Shown here piece by piece: positions 11,201 through 18,200 of a stretch of 20,782 nt of DNA. A model generated the notes under the pieces. The model did no database searches. It saw only the letters and a program-made list of their open reading frames with translations, and was not told the origin of the DNA. Positions within the stretch are counted from its first letter, which is position 1. The number at the start of each line of letters is the position of its first letter. The translations under genes and the position numbers were made by a program. This DNA comes from Trichomonas vaginalis G3 (Eukaryota; Parabasalia; Trichomonadida; Trichomonadidae), in assembly GCF_026262505.1 (NCBI RefSeq), contig NW_026529237.1:1-20782 (forward strand), in the 5' to 3' direction.

Positions 11201-12928
11201 GACAACTGTTTCAGATGTTTCTGTTGTGTTTTGAGAAGAAGAAGAACTCAAATTGTTGGACAATTTGTCTTGAATTGTAGAACTATGTGAAACTTGTTCT
11301 GGTGCTGTTTGGACAACTGTTTCAGATGTTTCTGTTGTGTTTTGAGAAGAAGAAGAACTCAAATTGTTGGACAATTTGTCTTGAATTGTAGAACTATGTG
11401 AAACTTGTTCTGGTGCTGTTTGGACAACTGTTTCAGATGTTTCTGTTGTGTTTTGAGAAGAAGAAGAACTCAAATTGTTGGACAATTTGTCTTGAATTGT
11501 AGAACTATGTGAAACTTGTTCTGGTGCTGTTTGGACAACTGTTTCAGATGTTTCTGTTGTGTTTTGAGAAGAAGAAGAACTCAAATTGTTGGACAATTTG
11601 TCTTGAATTGTAGAACTATGTGAAACTTGTTCTGGTGCTGTTTGGACAACTGTTTCAGATGTTTCTGTTGTGTTTTGAGAAGAAGAAGAACTCAAATTGT
11701 TGGACAATTTGTCTTGAATTGTAGAACTATGTGAAACTTGTTCTGGTGCTGTTTGGACAACTGTTTCAGATGTTTCTGTTGTGTTTTGAGAAGAAGAAGA
11801 ACTCAAATTGTTGGACAATTTGTCTTGAATTGTAGAACTATGTGAAACTTGTTCTGGTGCTGTTTGGACAACTGTTTCAGATGTTTCTGTTGTGTTTTGA
11901 GAAGAAGAAGAACTCAAATTGTTGGACAATTTGTCTTGAATTGTAGAACTATGTGAAACTTGTTCTGGTGCTGTTTGGACAACTGTTTCAGATGTTTCTG
12001 TTGTGTTTTGAGAAGAAGAAGAACTCAAATTGTTGGACAATTTGTCTTGAATTGTAGAACTATGTGAAACTTGTTCTGGTGCTGTTTGGACAACTGTTTC
12101 AGATGTTTCTGTTGTGTTTTGAGAAGAAGAAGAACTCAAATTGTTGGACAATTTGTCTTGAATTGTAGAACTATGTGAAACTTGTTCTGGTGCTGTTTGG
12201 ACAACTGTTTCAGATGTTTCTGTTGTGTTTTGAGAAGAAGAAGAACTCAAATTGTTGGACAATTTGTCTTGAATTGTAGAACTATGTGAAACTTGTTCTG
12301 GTGCTGTTTGGACAACTGTTTCAGATGTTTCTGTTGTGTTTTGAGAAGAAGAAGAACTCAAATTGTTGGACAATTTGTCTTGAATTGTAGAACTATGTGA
12401 AACTTGTTCTGGTGCTGTTTGGACAACTGTTTCAGATGTTTCTGTTGTGTTTTGAGAAGAAGAAGAACTCAAATTGTTGGACAATTTGTCTTGAATTGTA
12501 GAACTATGTGAAACTTGTTCTGGTGCTGTTTGGACAACTGTTTCAGATGTTTCTGTTGTGTTTTGAGAAGAAGAAGAACTCAAATTGTTGGACAATTTGT
12601 CTTGAATTGTAGAACTATGTGAAACTTGTTCTGGTGCTGTTTGGACAACTGTTTCAGATGTTTCTGTTGTGTTTTGAGAAGAAGAAGAACTCAAATTGTT
12701 GGACAATTTGTCTTGAATTGTAGAACTATGTGAAACTTGTTCTGGTGCTGTTTGGACAACTGTTTCAGATGTTTCTGTTGTGTTTTGAGAAGAAGAAGAA
12801 CTCAAATTGTTGGACAATTTGTCTTGAATTGTAGAACTATGTGAAACTTGTTCTGGTGCTGTTTGGACAACTGTTTCAGATGTTTCTGTTGTGTTTTGAG
12901 AAGAAGAAGAACTCAAATTGTTGGACAA
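2258..12928 (-). CDS. Interior of a giant Ser/Thr-rich repeat protein (about 95 identical 37-residue repeats), partial at both ends
   Basis: This open frame encodes about 95 consecutive identical 37-residue repeats. Each repeat has an S-N-N-L segment, a run of five Ser, Q-N-T-T-E-T, S-E-T-V-V-Q-T, A-P-E-Q-V, S-H-S-S-T-I and Q-D-K-L. It holds 10 Ser, 6 Thr, 4 Gln, 3 Glu and 3 Asn, with no Cys, Phe, Tyr or Trp, and is net acidic. N-L-S (residues 3-5) and N-T-T (11-13) are N-glycosylation sequons. No signal peptide, membrane segment or anchor is present, because neither gene end is here. The high-coordinate end is not a true start: the unit has no ATG on this strand, and the first codon is an internal TTG (Leu) after a one-base deletion near 12971. 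The low end is also artificial: a one-base deletion near 2355 puts the last 32 or so residues out of frame. Composition suggests a mucin, a sericin-like silk, a fungal or bacterial adhesin stalk, or a glue protein. I recognise no specific family. Codon use (GC3 about 19%; only ACA, CAA and GAA for Thr, Gln, Glu) supports real coding. Confidence 0.6.
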   Translation of the reverse strand: MSNNLSSSSSQNTTETSETVVQTAPEQVSHSSTIQDKLSNNLSSSSSQNTTETSETVVQTAPEQVSHSSTIQDKLSNNLSSSSSQNTTETSETVVQTAPEQVSHSSTIQDKLSNNLSSSSSQNTTETSETVVQTAPEQVSHSSTIQDKLSNNLSSSSSQNTTETSETVVQTAPEQVSHSSTIQDKLSNNLSSSSSQNTTETSETVVQTAPEQVSHSSTIQDKLSNNLSSSSSQNTTETSETVVQTAPEQVSHSSTIQDKLSNNLSSSSSQNTTETSETVVQTAPEQVSHSSTIQDKLSNNLSSSSSQNTTETSETVVQTAPEQVSHSSTIQDKLSNNLSSSSSQNTTETSETVVQTAPEQVSHSSTIQDKLSNNLSSSSSQNTTETSETVVQTAPEQVSHSSTIQDKLSNNLSSSSSQNTTETSETVVQTAPEQVSHSSTIQDKLSNNLSSSSSQNTTETSETVVQTAPEQVSHSSTIQDKLSNNLSSSSSQNTTETSETVVQTAPEQVSHSSTIQDKLSNNLSSSSSQNTTETSETVVQTAPEQVSHSSTIQDKLSNNLSSSSSQNTTETSETVVQTAPEQVSHSSTIQDKLSNNLSSSSSQNTTETSETVVQTAPEQVSHSSTIQDKLSNNLSSSSSQNTTETSETVVQTAPEQVSHSSTIQDKLSNNLSSSSSQNTTETSETVVQTAPEQVSHSSTIQDKLSNNLSSSSSQNTTETSETVVQTAPEQVSHSSTIQDKLSNNLSSSSSQNTTETSETVVQTAPEQVSHSSTIQDKLSNNLSSSSSQNTTETSETVVQTAPEQVSHSSTIQDKLSNNLSSSSSQNTTETSETVVQTAPEQVSHSSTIQDKLSNNLSSSSSQNTTETSETVVQTAPEQVSHSSTIQDKLSNNLSSSSSQNTTETSETVVQTAPEQVSHSSTIQDKLSNNLSSSSSQNTTETSETVVQTAPEQVSHSSTIQDKLSNNLSSSSSQNTTETSETVVQTAPEQVSHSSTIQDKLSNNLSSSSSQNTTETSETVVQTAPEQVSHSSTIQDKLSNNLSSSSSQNTTETSETVVQTAPEQVSHSSTIQDKLSNNLSSSSSQNTTETSETVVQTAPEQVSHSSTIQDKLSNNLSSSSSQNTTETSETVVQTAPEQVSHSSTIQDKLSNNLSSSSSQNTTETSETVVQTAPEQVSHSSTIQDKLSNNLSSSSSQNTTETSETVVQTAPEQVSHSSTIQDKLSNNLSSSSSQNTTETSETVVQTAPEQVSHSSTIQDKLSNNLSSSSSQNTTETSETVVQTAPEQVSHSSTIQDKLSNNLSSSSSQNTTETSETVVQTAPEQVSHSSTIQDKLSNNLSSSSSQNTTETSETVVQTAPEQVSHSSTIQDKLSNNLSSSSSQNTTETSETVVQTAPEQVSHSSTIQDKLSNNLSSSSSQNTTETSETVVQTAPEQVSHSSTIQDKLSNNLSSSSSQNTTETSETVVQTAPEQVSHSSTIQDKLSNNLSSSSSQNTTETSETVVQTAPEQVSHSSTIQDKLSNNLSSSSSQNTTETSETVVQTAPEQVSHSSTIQDKLSNNLSSSSSQNTTETSETVVQTAPEQVSHSSTIQDKLSNNLSSSSSQNTTETSETVVQTAPEQVSHSSTIQDKLSNNLSSSSSQNTTETSETVVQTAPEQVSHSSTIQDKLSNNLSSSSSQNTTETSETVVQTAPEQVSHSSTIQDKLSNNLSSSSSQNTTETSETVVQTAPEQVSHSSTIQDKLSNNLSSSSSQNTTETSETVVQTAPEQVSHSSTIQDKLSNNLSSSSSQNTTETSETVVQTAPEQVSHSSTIQDKLSNNLSSSSSQNTTETSETVVQTAPEQVSHSSTIQDKLSNNLSSSSSQNTTETSETVVQTAPEQVSHSSTIQDKLSNNLSSSSSQNTTETSETVVQTAPEQVSHSSTIQDKLSNNLSSSSSQNTTETSETVVQTAPEQVSHSSTIQDKLSNNLSSSSSQNTTETSETVVQTAPEQVSHSSTIQDKLSNNLSSSSSQNTTETSETVVQTAPEQVSHSSTIQDKLSNNLSSSSSQNTTETSETVVQTAPEQVSHSSTIQDKLSNNLSSSSSQNTTETSETVVQTAPEQVSHSSTIQDKLSNNLSSSSSQNTTETSETVVQTAPEQVSHSSTIQDKLSNNLSSSSSQNTTETSETVVQTAPEQVSHSSTIQDKLSNNLSSSSSQNTTETSETVVQTAPEQVSHSSTIQDKLSNNLSSSSSQNTTETSETVVQTAPEQVSHSSTIQDKLSNNLSSSSSQNTTETSETVVQTAPEQVSHSSTIQDKLSNNLSSSSSQNTTETSETVVQTAPEQVSHSSTIQDKLSNNLSSSSSQNTTETSETVVQTAPEQVSHSSTIQDKLSNNLSSSSSQNTTETSETVVQTAPEQVSHSSTIQDKLSNNLSSSSSQNTTETSETVVQTAPEQVSHSSTIQDKLSNNLSSSSSQNTTETSETVVQTAPEQVSHSSTIQDKLSNNLSSSSSQNTTETSETVVQTAPEQVSHSSTIQDKLSNNLSSSSSQNTTETSETVVQTAPEQVSHSSTIQDKLSNNLSSSSSQNTTETSETVVQTAPEQVSHSSTIQDKLSNNLSSSSSQNTTETSETVVQTAPEQVSHSSTIQDKLSNNLSSSSSQNTTETSETVVQTAPEQVSHSSTIQDKLSNNLSSSSSQNTTETSETVVQTAPEQVSHSSTIQDKLSNNLSSSSSQNTTETSETVVQTAPEQVSHSSTIQDKLSNNLSSSSSQNTTETSETVVQTAPEQVSHSSTIQDKLSNNLSSSSSQNTTETSETVVQTAPEQVSHSSTIQDKLSNNLSSSSSQNTTETSETVVQTAPEQVSHSSTIQDKLSNNLSSSSSQNTTETSETVVQTAPEQVSHSSTIQDKLSNNLSSSSSQNTTETSETVVQTAPEQVSHSSTIQDKLSNNLSSSSSQNTTETSETVVQTAPEQVSHSSTIQDKLSNNLSSSSSQNTTETSETVVQTAPEQVSHSSTIQDKLSNNLSSSSSQNTTETSETVVQTAPEQVSHSSTIQDKLSNNLSSSSSQNTTETSETVVQTAPEQVSHSSTIQDKLSNNLSSSSSQNTTETSETVVQTAPEQVSHSSTIQDKLSNNLSSSSSQNTTETSETVVQTAPEQVSHSSTIQDKLSNNLSSSSSQNTTETSETVVQTAPEQVSHSSTIQDKLSNNLSSSSSQNTTETSETVVQTAPEQVSHSSTIQDKLSNNLSSSSSQNTTETSETVVQTAPEQVSHSSTIQDKLSNNLSSSSSQNTTETSETVVQTAPEQVSHSSTIQDKLSNNLSSSSSQNTTETSETVVQTAPEQVSHSSTIQDKLSNNLSSSSSQNTTETSETVVQTAPEQVSHSSTIQDKLSNNLSSSSSQNTTETSETVVQTAPEQVSHSSTIQDKLSNNLSSSSSQNTTETSETVVQTAPEQVSHSSTIQDKLSNNLSSSSSQNTTETSETVVQTAPEQVSHSSTIQDKLSNNLSSSSSQNTTETSETVVQTAPEQVSHSSTIQDKLSNNLSSSSLKTQQKHLKQLSKQHQNKFHIVLQFKTNCPTI
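2464..2477. repeat. Short polypurine (GAA)n tract encoding the Ser run, one per unit; representative copy
   Basis: Each unit begins with 14 purines on the plus strand (GAG followed by AAG/GAA triplets). On the coding strand this is a TCT run that makes four of the five consecutive Ser residues. It is a small microsatellite nested in the larger repeat, and one of the places where flank copies most often gain or lose a base (for example 2355 and 16360). It is too short for a confident triplex prediction. Confidence 0.8.
2480..2498. repeat. Inverted repeat inside every unit (8-bp arms, 3-nt loop); one representative copy
   Basis: CAAATTGT at 2480-2487 and ACAATTTG at 2491-2498 are exact reverse complements separated by TGG. 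The pair occupies unit positions 17-35 and so recurs about every 111 bases through the whole array, usually intact in the core. A competing pairing exists: ACAATT (2491-2496) can also pair with AATTGT (2504-2509) across a 7-nt loop, so three short arms can form two alternative hairpins. On the coding strand the stem covers the D-K-L-S-N-N-L residues. It may be a by-product of the codons, or could favour slippage or cruciform formation during replication. Confidence 0.75.
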
Positions 12929-13482
12929 TTTGTCTTGAATTGTAGAACTATGTGAAACTTGTTCTGGTGCTTTTGGACAACTGTTTCAGATGTTTCTGTT
13001 GTGTTTTGAGAAGAAGAAGAACTCAAATTGTTGGACAATTTGTCTTGAATTGTAGAACTATGTGAAACTTGTTCTGGTGCTGTTTGGACAACTGTTTCAG
13101 ATGTTTCTGTTGTGTTTTGAGAAGAAGAAGAACTCAAATTGTTGGACAATTTGTCTTGAATTGTAGAACTATGTGAAACTTGTTCTGGTGCTGTTTGGAC
13201 AACTGTTTCAGATGTTTCTGTTGTGTTTTGAGAAGAAGAAGAACTCAAATTGTTGGACAATTTGTCTTGAATTGTAGAACTATGTGAAACTTGTTCTGGT
13301 GCTGTTTGGACAACTGTTTCAGATGTTTCTGTTGTGTTTTGAGAAGAAGAAGAACTCAAATTGTTGGACAATTTGTCTTGAATTGTAGAACTATGTGAAA
13401 CTTGTTCTGGTGCTGTTTGGACAACTGTTTCAGATGTTTCTGTTGTGTTTTGAGAAGAAGAAGAACTCAAATTGTTGGACAA
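12913..13482 (-). CDS. Same repeat protein, segment between two small core breaks
   Basis: This stretch continues the Ser/Thr-rich repeat gene upstream of the long frame (higher coordinates on the minus strand). It holds about five repeats. A two-base insertion near 13497 bounds it on one side (an extra GT in GAATTGTGTAGAAC), and a one-base deletion near 12971 on the other (a missing G in GGTGCTTTTGG). The final 20 or so residues before the low-end stop are out of frame because of that deletion. The initial Met of this frame would be a TTG codon inside a repeat, so it is not a real start. I infer that this is one continuous gene and that the two breaks are probably sequence errors: the repeats on both sides are identical and the unit register is otherwise exact. 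Confidence 0.5.
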   Translation of the reverse strand: MSNNLSSSSSQNTTETSETVVQTAPEQVSHSSTIQDKLSNNLSSSSSQNTTETSETVVQTAPEQVSHSSTIQDKLSNNLSSSSSQNTTETSETVVQTAPEQVSHSSTIQDKLSNNLSSSSSQNTTETSETVVQTAPEQVSHSSTIQDKLSNNLSSSSSQNTTETSETVVQKHQNKFHIVLQFKTNCPTI

Positions 13483-15269
13483 TTTGTCTTGAATTGTGTA
13501 GAACTATGTGAAACTTGTTCTGGTGCTGTTTGGACAACTGTTTCAGATGTTTCTGTTGTGTTTTGAGAAGAAGAAGAACTCAAATTGTTGGACAATTTGT
13601 CTTGAATTGTAGAACTATGTGAAACTTGTTCTGGTGCTGTTTGGACAACTGTTTCAGATGTTTCTGTTGTGTTTTGAGAAGAAGAAGAACTCAAATTGTT
13701 GGACAATTTGTCTTGAATTGTAGAACTATGTGAAACTTGTTCTGGTGCTGTTTGGACAACTGTTTCAGATGTTTCTGTTGTGTTTTGAGAAGAAGAAGAA
13801 CTCAAATTGTTGGACAATTTGTCTTGAATTGTAGAACTATGTGAAACTTGTTCTGGTGCTGTTTGGACAACTGTTTCAGATGTTTCTGTTGTGTTTTGAG
13901 AAGAAGAAGAACTCAAATTGTTGGACAATTTGTCTTGAATTGTAGAACTATGTGAAACTTGTTCTGGTGCTGTTTGGACAACTGTTTCAGATGTTTCTGT
14001 TGTGTTTTGAGAAGAAGAAGAACTCAAATTGTTGGACAATTTGTCTTGAATTGTAGAACTATGTGAAACTTGTTCTGGTGCTGTTTGGACAACTGTTTCA
14101 GATGTTTCTGTTGTGTTTTGAGAAGAAGAAGAACTCAAATTGTTGGACAATTTGTCTTGAATTGTAGAACTATGTGAAACTTGTTCTGGTGCTGTTTGGA
14201 CAACTGTTTCAGATGTTTCTGTTGTGTTTTGAGAAGAAGAAGAACTCAAATTGTTGGACAATTTGTCTTGAATTGTAGAACTATGTGAAACTTGTTCTGG
14301 TGCTGTTTGGACAACTGTTTCAGATGTTTCTGTTGTGTTTTGAGAAGAAGAAGAACTCAAATTGTTGGACAATTTGTCTTGAATTGTAGAACTATGTGAA
14401 ACTTGTTCTGGTGCTGTTTGGACAACTGTTTCAGATGTTTCTGTTGTGTTTTGAGAAGAAGAAGAACTCAAATTGTTGGACAATTTGTCTTGAATTGTAG
14501 AACTATGTGAAACTTGTTCTGGTGCTGTTTGGACAACTGTTTCAGATGTTTCTGTTGTGTTTTGAGAAGAAGAAGAACTCAAATTGTTGGACAATTTGTC
14601 TTGAATTGTAGAACTATGTGAAACTTGTTCTGGTGCTGTTTGGACAACTGTTTCAGATGTTTCTGTTGTGTTTTGAGAAGAAGAAGAACTCAAATTGTTG
14701 GACAATTTGTCTTGAATTGTAGAACTATGTGAAACTTGTTCTGGTGCTGTTTGGACAACTGTTTCAGATGTTTCTGTTGTGTTTTGAGAAGAAGAAGAAC
14801 TCAAATTGTTGGACAATTTGTCTTGAATTGTAGAACTATGTGAAACTTGTTCTGGTGCTGTTTGGACAACTGTTTCAGATGTTTCTGTTGTGTTTTGAGA
14901 AGAAGAAGAACTCAAATTGTTGGACAATTTGTCTTGAATTGTAGAACTATGTGAAACTTGTTCTGGTGCTGTTTGGACAACTGTTTCAGATGTTTCTGTT
15001 GTGTTTTGAGAAGAAGAAGAACTCAAATTGTTGGACAATTTGTCTTGAATTGTAGAACTATGTGAAACTTGTTCTGGTGCTGTTTGGACAACTGTTTCAG
15101 ATGTTTCTGTTGTGTTTTGAGAAGAAGAAGAACTCAAATTGTTGGACAATTTGTCTTGAATTGTAGAACTATGTGAAACTTGTTCTGGTGCTGTTTGGAC
15201 AAACTTGTTTTCAGATGTTTCTGTTGTGGTTTTGAGGGAGAAAAGAAACTCAAATTTGTTGGACCACAA
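13467..15269 (-). CDS. Same repeat protein, segment at the high-coordinate edge of the clean core
   Basis: This segment carries the same 37-residue repeat. The units from 13565 to 15118 are fourteen perfect copies. Above about 15200 several one-base indels fall within one unit, and the first 20 or so residues of this frame (with Phe, Trp and Lys runs) are translation of that disturbed unit, not a distinct N-terminal domain. The low end runs into the two-base insertion near 13497 and stops in another frame. No signal peptide or promoter can be read here. The disturbed unit at 15119-15230 marks the change from clean core to noisy flank and does not mark a gene start. Confidence 0.5.
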   Translation of the reverse strand: MWSNKFEFLFSLKTTTETSENKFVQTAPEQVSHSSTIQDKLSNNLSSSSSQNTTETSETVVQTAPEQVSHSSTIQDKLSNNLSSSSSQNTTETSETVVQTAPEQVSHSSTIQDKLSNNLSSSSSQNTTETSETVVQTAPEQVSHSSTIQDKLSNNLSSSSSQNTTETSETVVQTAPEQVSHSSTIQDKLSNNLSSSSSQNTTETSETVVQTAPEQVSHSSTIQDKLSNNLSSSSSQNTTETSETVVQTAPEQVSHSSTIQDKLSNNLSSSSSQNTTETSETVVQTAPEQVSHSSTIQDKLSNNLSSSSSQNTTETSETVVQTAPEQVSHSSTIQDKLSNNLSSSSSQNTTETSETVVQTAPEQVSHSSTIQDKLSNNLSSSSSQNTTETSETVVQTAPEQVSHSSTIQDKLSNNLSSSSSQNTTETSETVVQTAPEQVSHSSTIQDKLSNNLSSSSSQNTTETSETVVQTAPEQVSHSSTIQDKLSNNLSSSSSQNTTETSETVVQTAPEQVSHSSTIQDKLSNNLSSSSSQNTTETSETVVQTAPEQVSHSSTIQDKLSNNLSSSSSQNTTETSETVVQTAPEQVSHSSTQFKTNCPTI

Positions 15270-18200
15270 TTTGTTCTTGAATTGTTAGACTATGTGAAAC
15301 TGTTTCTGGTGCTGTTTGGACAACTGTTTCAGATGTTTCTGTTGTGTTTTGGAAGAAGAAAGAACTCAAATTGTTGGAAATTTGTCTGAATTGTAGAACT
15401 ATGTGAAACTTGTTCTGGTGCTGTTTGGACATGTTTTCAGATGTTTCTGTTGTGTTTTGGAGAAGAAGAAGAACTCAAATTGTTGGACAATTTGTCTGAA
15501 TTGTAGAACTATGTGAAACTTGTTCTGGTGCTGTTTGGACAACTGTTTCAGATGTTTCTGTTGTGTTTTGAGAAGAAGAGAACTCAAATTGTTGGACAAT
15601 TTGTCTGAATGTTAGAACTATGTGAAACTTGTTCTGGTGCTGTTTGGACAACTGTTTCAGATGTTTCTGTTGTGTTTTGAGAAGAAGAAGAACTCAAATT
15701 GTTGGACAATTTGTCTTGAATTGTAGAACTATGTAAACTTGTTCTGGTGCTGTTTGGACACTGTTTCAGATGTTTCTGTTGTGTTTTGAGAAGAAGAAGA
15801 ACTCAAATTGTTGGACAATTTGTCTTGAATTGTAGAACTATGTGAAACTTGTTCTGGTGCTGTTGGACAACTGTTTCAGATGTTTCTGTTGTGTTTTGAA
15901 GAAGAAGAAACTCAAATTGTTGGACAATTTGTCTTGAAATTGTAGAACTATGTGAAACTTGTTCTGGTGCTGTTTGGACAACTGTTTCAGATAGTTTCTG
16001 TTGTGTTTTGAGAAGAAGGAAGAACTCAAATTGTTGGACAATTTGTCTTGAATTGTAGAACTATGTGAAACTTGTTTCTGGTGCTGTTTGGACAACTGTT
16101 TCAGATGTTTCTGTTGTGTTTTGAGAAGAAGAAGAACTCAAATTGTTGGACAATTTGTCTTGAATTGTAGAACTATGTGAAACTTGTTCTGGTGCTGTTT
16201 GGACAACTGTTTCAGATGTTTCTGTTGTGTTTTGAGAAGAAGAAGAACTCAAATTGTTGGACAATTTGTCTTGAATTGTAGAACTATGTGAAACTTGTTC
16301 TGGTGCTGTTTGGACAACTGTTTCAGATGTTTCTGTGTGTTTTGAGAAGAAAGAAGAACTCAAATTGTTGGACAATTTGTCTTGAATTGTAGAACTATGT
16401 GAAACTTGTTCTGGTGCTGTTTGGACAACTGTTTCAGATTTTCTGTTGTGTTTTGAGAAGAAGAAGAACTCAAATTGTTGAAAATTTGTCTGAATTGTAG
16501 AACTATGTGAAACTTGTTCTGGTGCTGTTTGGACAACTGTTTCAGATGTTTCTGTTGTGTTTTGAGAAGAAGAAGAACTCAATTGTTGGACAATTTGTCT
16601 TGAATTGTAGAACTATGTGAAACTTTCTGGTGCTGTTTGGACAACTGTTTCAGATGTTTCTGTTGTGTTTTGAGAGAGAAGAACTCAAATTGTTGGACAA
16701 TTTGTCTTGAATTGTAGAACTATGTGAAACTTGTTTCTGGTGCTGTTTGGACAACTGTTTCAGATGTTTCTGTTGTGTTTTGAGAAGAAGAAGAACTCAA
16801 ATTGTTGGACAATTTGTCTTGAATTGTAGAACTATGTGAAACTTGTTCTGGTGCTGTTTGGACAAACTGTTTCAGATGTTTCTGTTGTGTTTTGAGAAGA
16901 AGAAGACTCAAATTGTTGGACAATTTGTCTTGAATTGTAGAACTATGTGAAACTTGTTCTGGTGCTGTTTGGACAACTGTTTCAGATGTTTCTGTGTGTT
17001 TTGAGAAAGAAGAAGAACTCAAATTGTTGGACAATTTGTCTTGAATTGTAGAACTATGTGAAACTTGTTCTGGTGCTGTTTGGACAACTGTTTCAGATGT
17101 TTCTTGTTGTGTTTTGAGAAGAAAGAAGAACTCAAATTGTTGGACAATTTGTCTTGAATTGTAGAACTATGTGAAACTTGTTCTGGTGCTGTTTGGACAA
17201 CTGTTTCAGATGTTTCTGTGTGTTTTGAGAAGAAGAAGAACTCAAATTGTTGGACAATTTGTCTTGAATTGTAGAACTATGTGAAACTTGTTTCGGTGCT
17301 GTTTGGACAACTGTTTCAGATGTTTCTGTTGTGTTTTGAGAAGAAGAAGAACTCAAATTGTTTGGACAATTGTCTTGAATTGTAGAACTATGTGAAACTT
17401 GTTCTGGTGCTGTTGGACAACTGTTTCAGATGTTTCTGTTGTGTTTTGAGAAGAAGAAGAACTCAAATTGTTGGACAATTTGTCTTGAATTGGAGAACTA
17501 TGTGAAAACTTGTTCTGGTGCTGTTTGGACAACTGTTTCAGATGTTTCTGTTGTGTTTTGAGAAGAAGAAGAACTCAAATTGTTGGACAATTTGTCTTGA
17601 ATTGTAGAACTATGTGAAACTTGTTCTGGTGCTGTTTGGCAACTGTTTCAGATGTTTCTGTTGTGTTTTGAGAAAAAGAAGAACTCAAATTGTTGGACAA
17701 TTTGTCTTGAATTGTAGAACTATGTGAAACTTGTTCTGGTGCTGTTTGGACAACTGTTTCAGATGTTTCTGTTGTGTTTTGAGAAGAAGAAGAACTCAAA
17801 TTGTTGACAATTTGTCTTGAATTGTAGAAACTATGTGAAACTTGTTCTGGTGCTGTTTGGACAACTGTTTCAGATGTTTCTGTTGTGTTTTGAGAAGAAG
17901 AAGAACTCAAATTGTTGGACAATTTGTCTTGAATTGTAAAACTATGTGAAACTTGTTCTGGTGCTGTTTGGACAACTGTTTCAGATGTTTCTGTTGTGTT
18001 TTGAGAAGAAGAAGAACTCAAATTGTTGGACAATTGTCTTGAATTGTAAAACTATGTGAAACTTGTTCTGGTGCTGTTTGGACAACTGTTTCAGATGTTT
18101 CTGTTGTGTTTTGAGAAGAAGAAGAACTCAAATTGTTGGACAATTTGTCTTGAATTGTAGAACTATGTGAAACTTGTTCTGGTGCTGTTTGGACAACTGT

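Noticed and set aside
12926-12928. Start codon of the long minus-strand frame
   Set aside because: It is a TTG (Leu) that occurs in every repeat. The unit has no ATG on the minus strand, there is no upstream non-repeat sequence, and the frame begins here only because of a nearby one-base deletion.
15180-15269. A distinct N-terminal domain (Phe/Trp/Lys-containing residues) at the high end of the 13467-15269 frame
   Set aside because: The residues are the translation of one indel-laden unit. Aligned at the DNA level it is the same 111-bp repeat.
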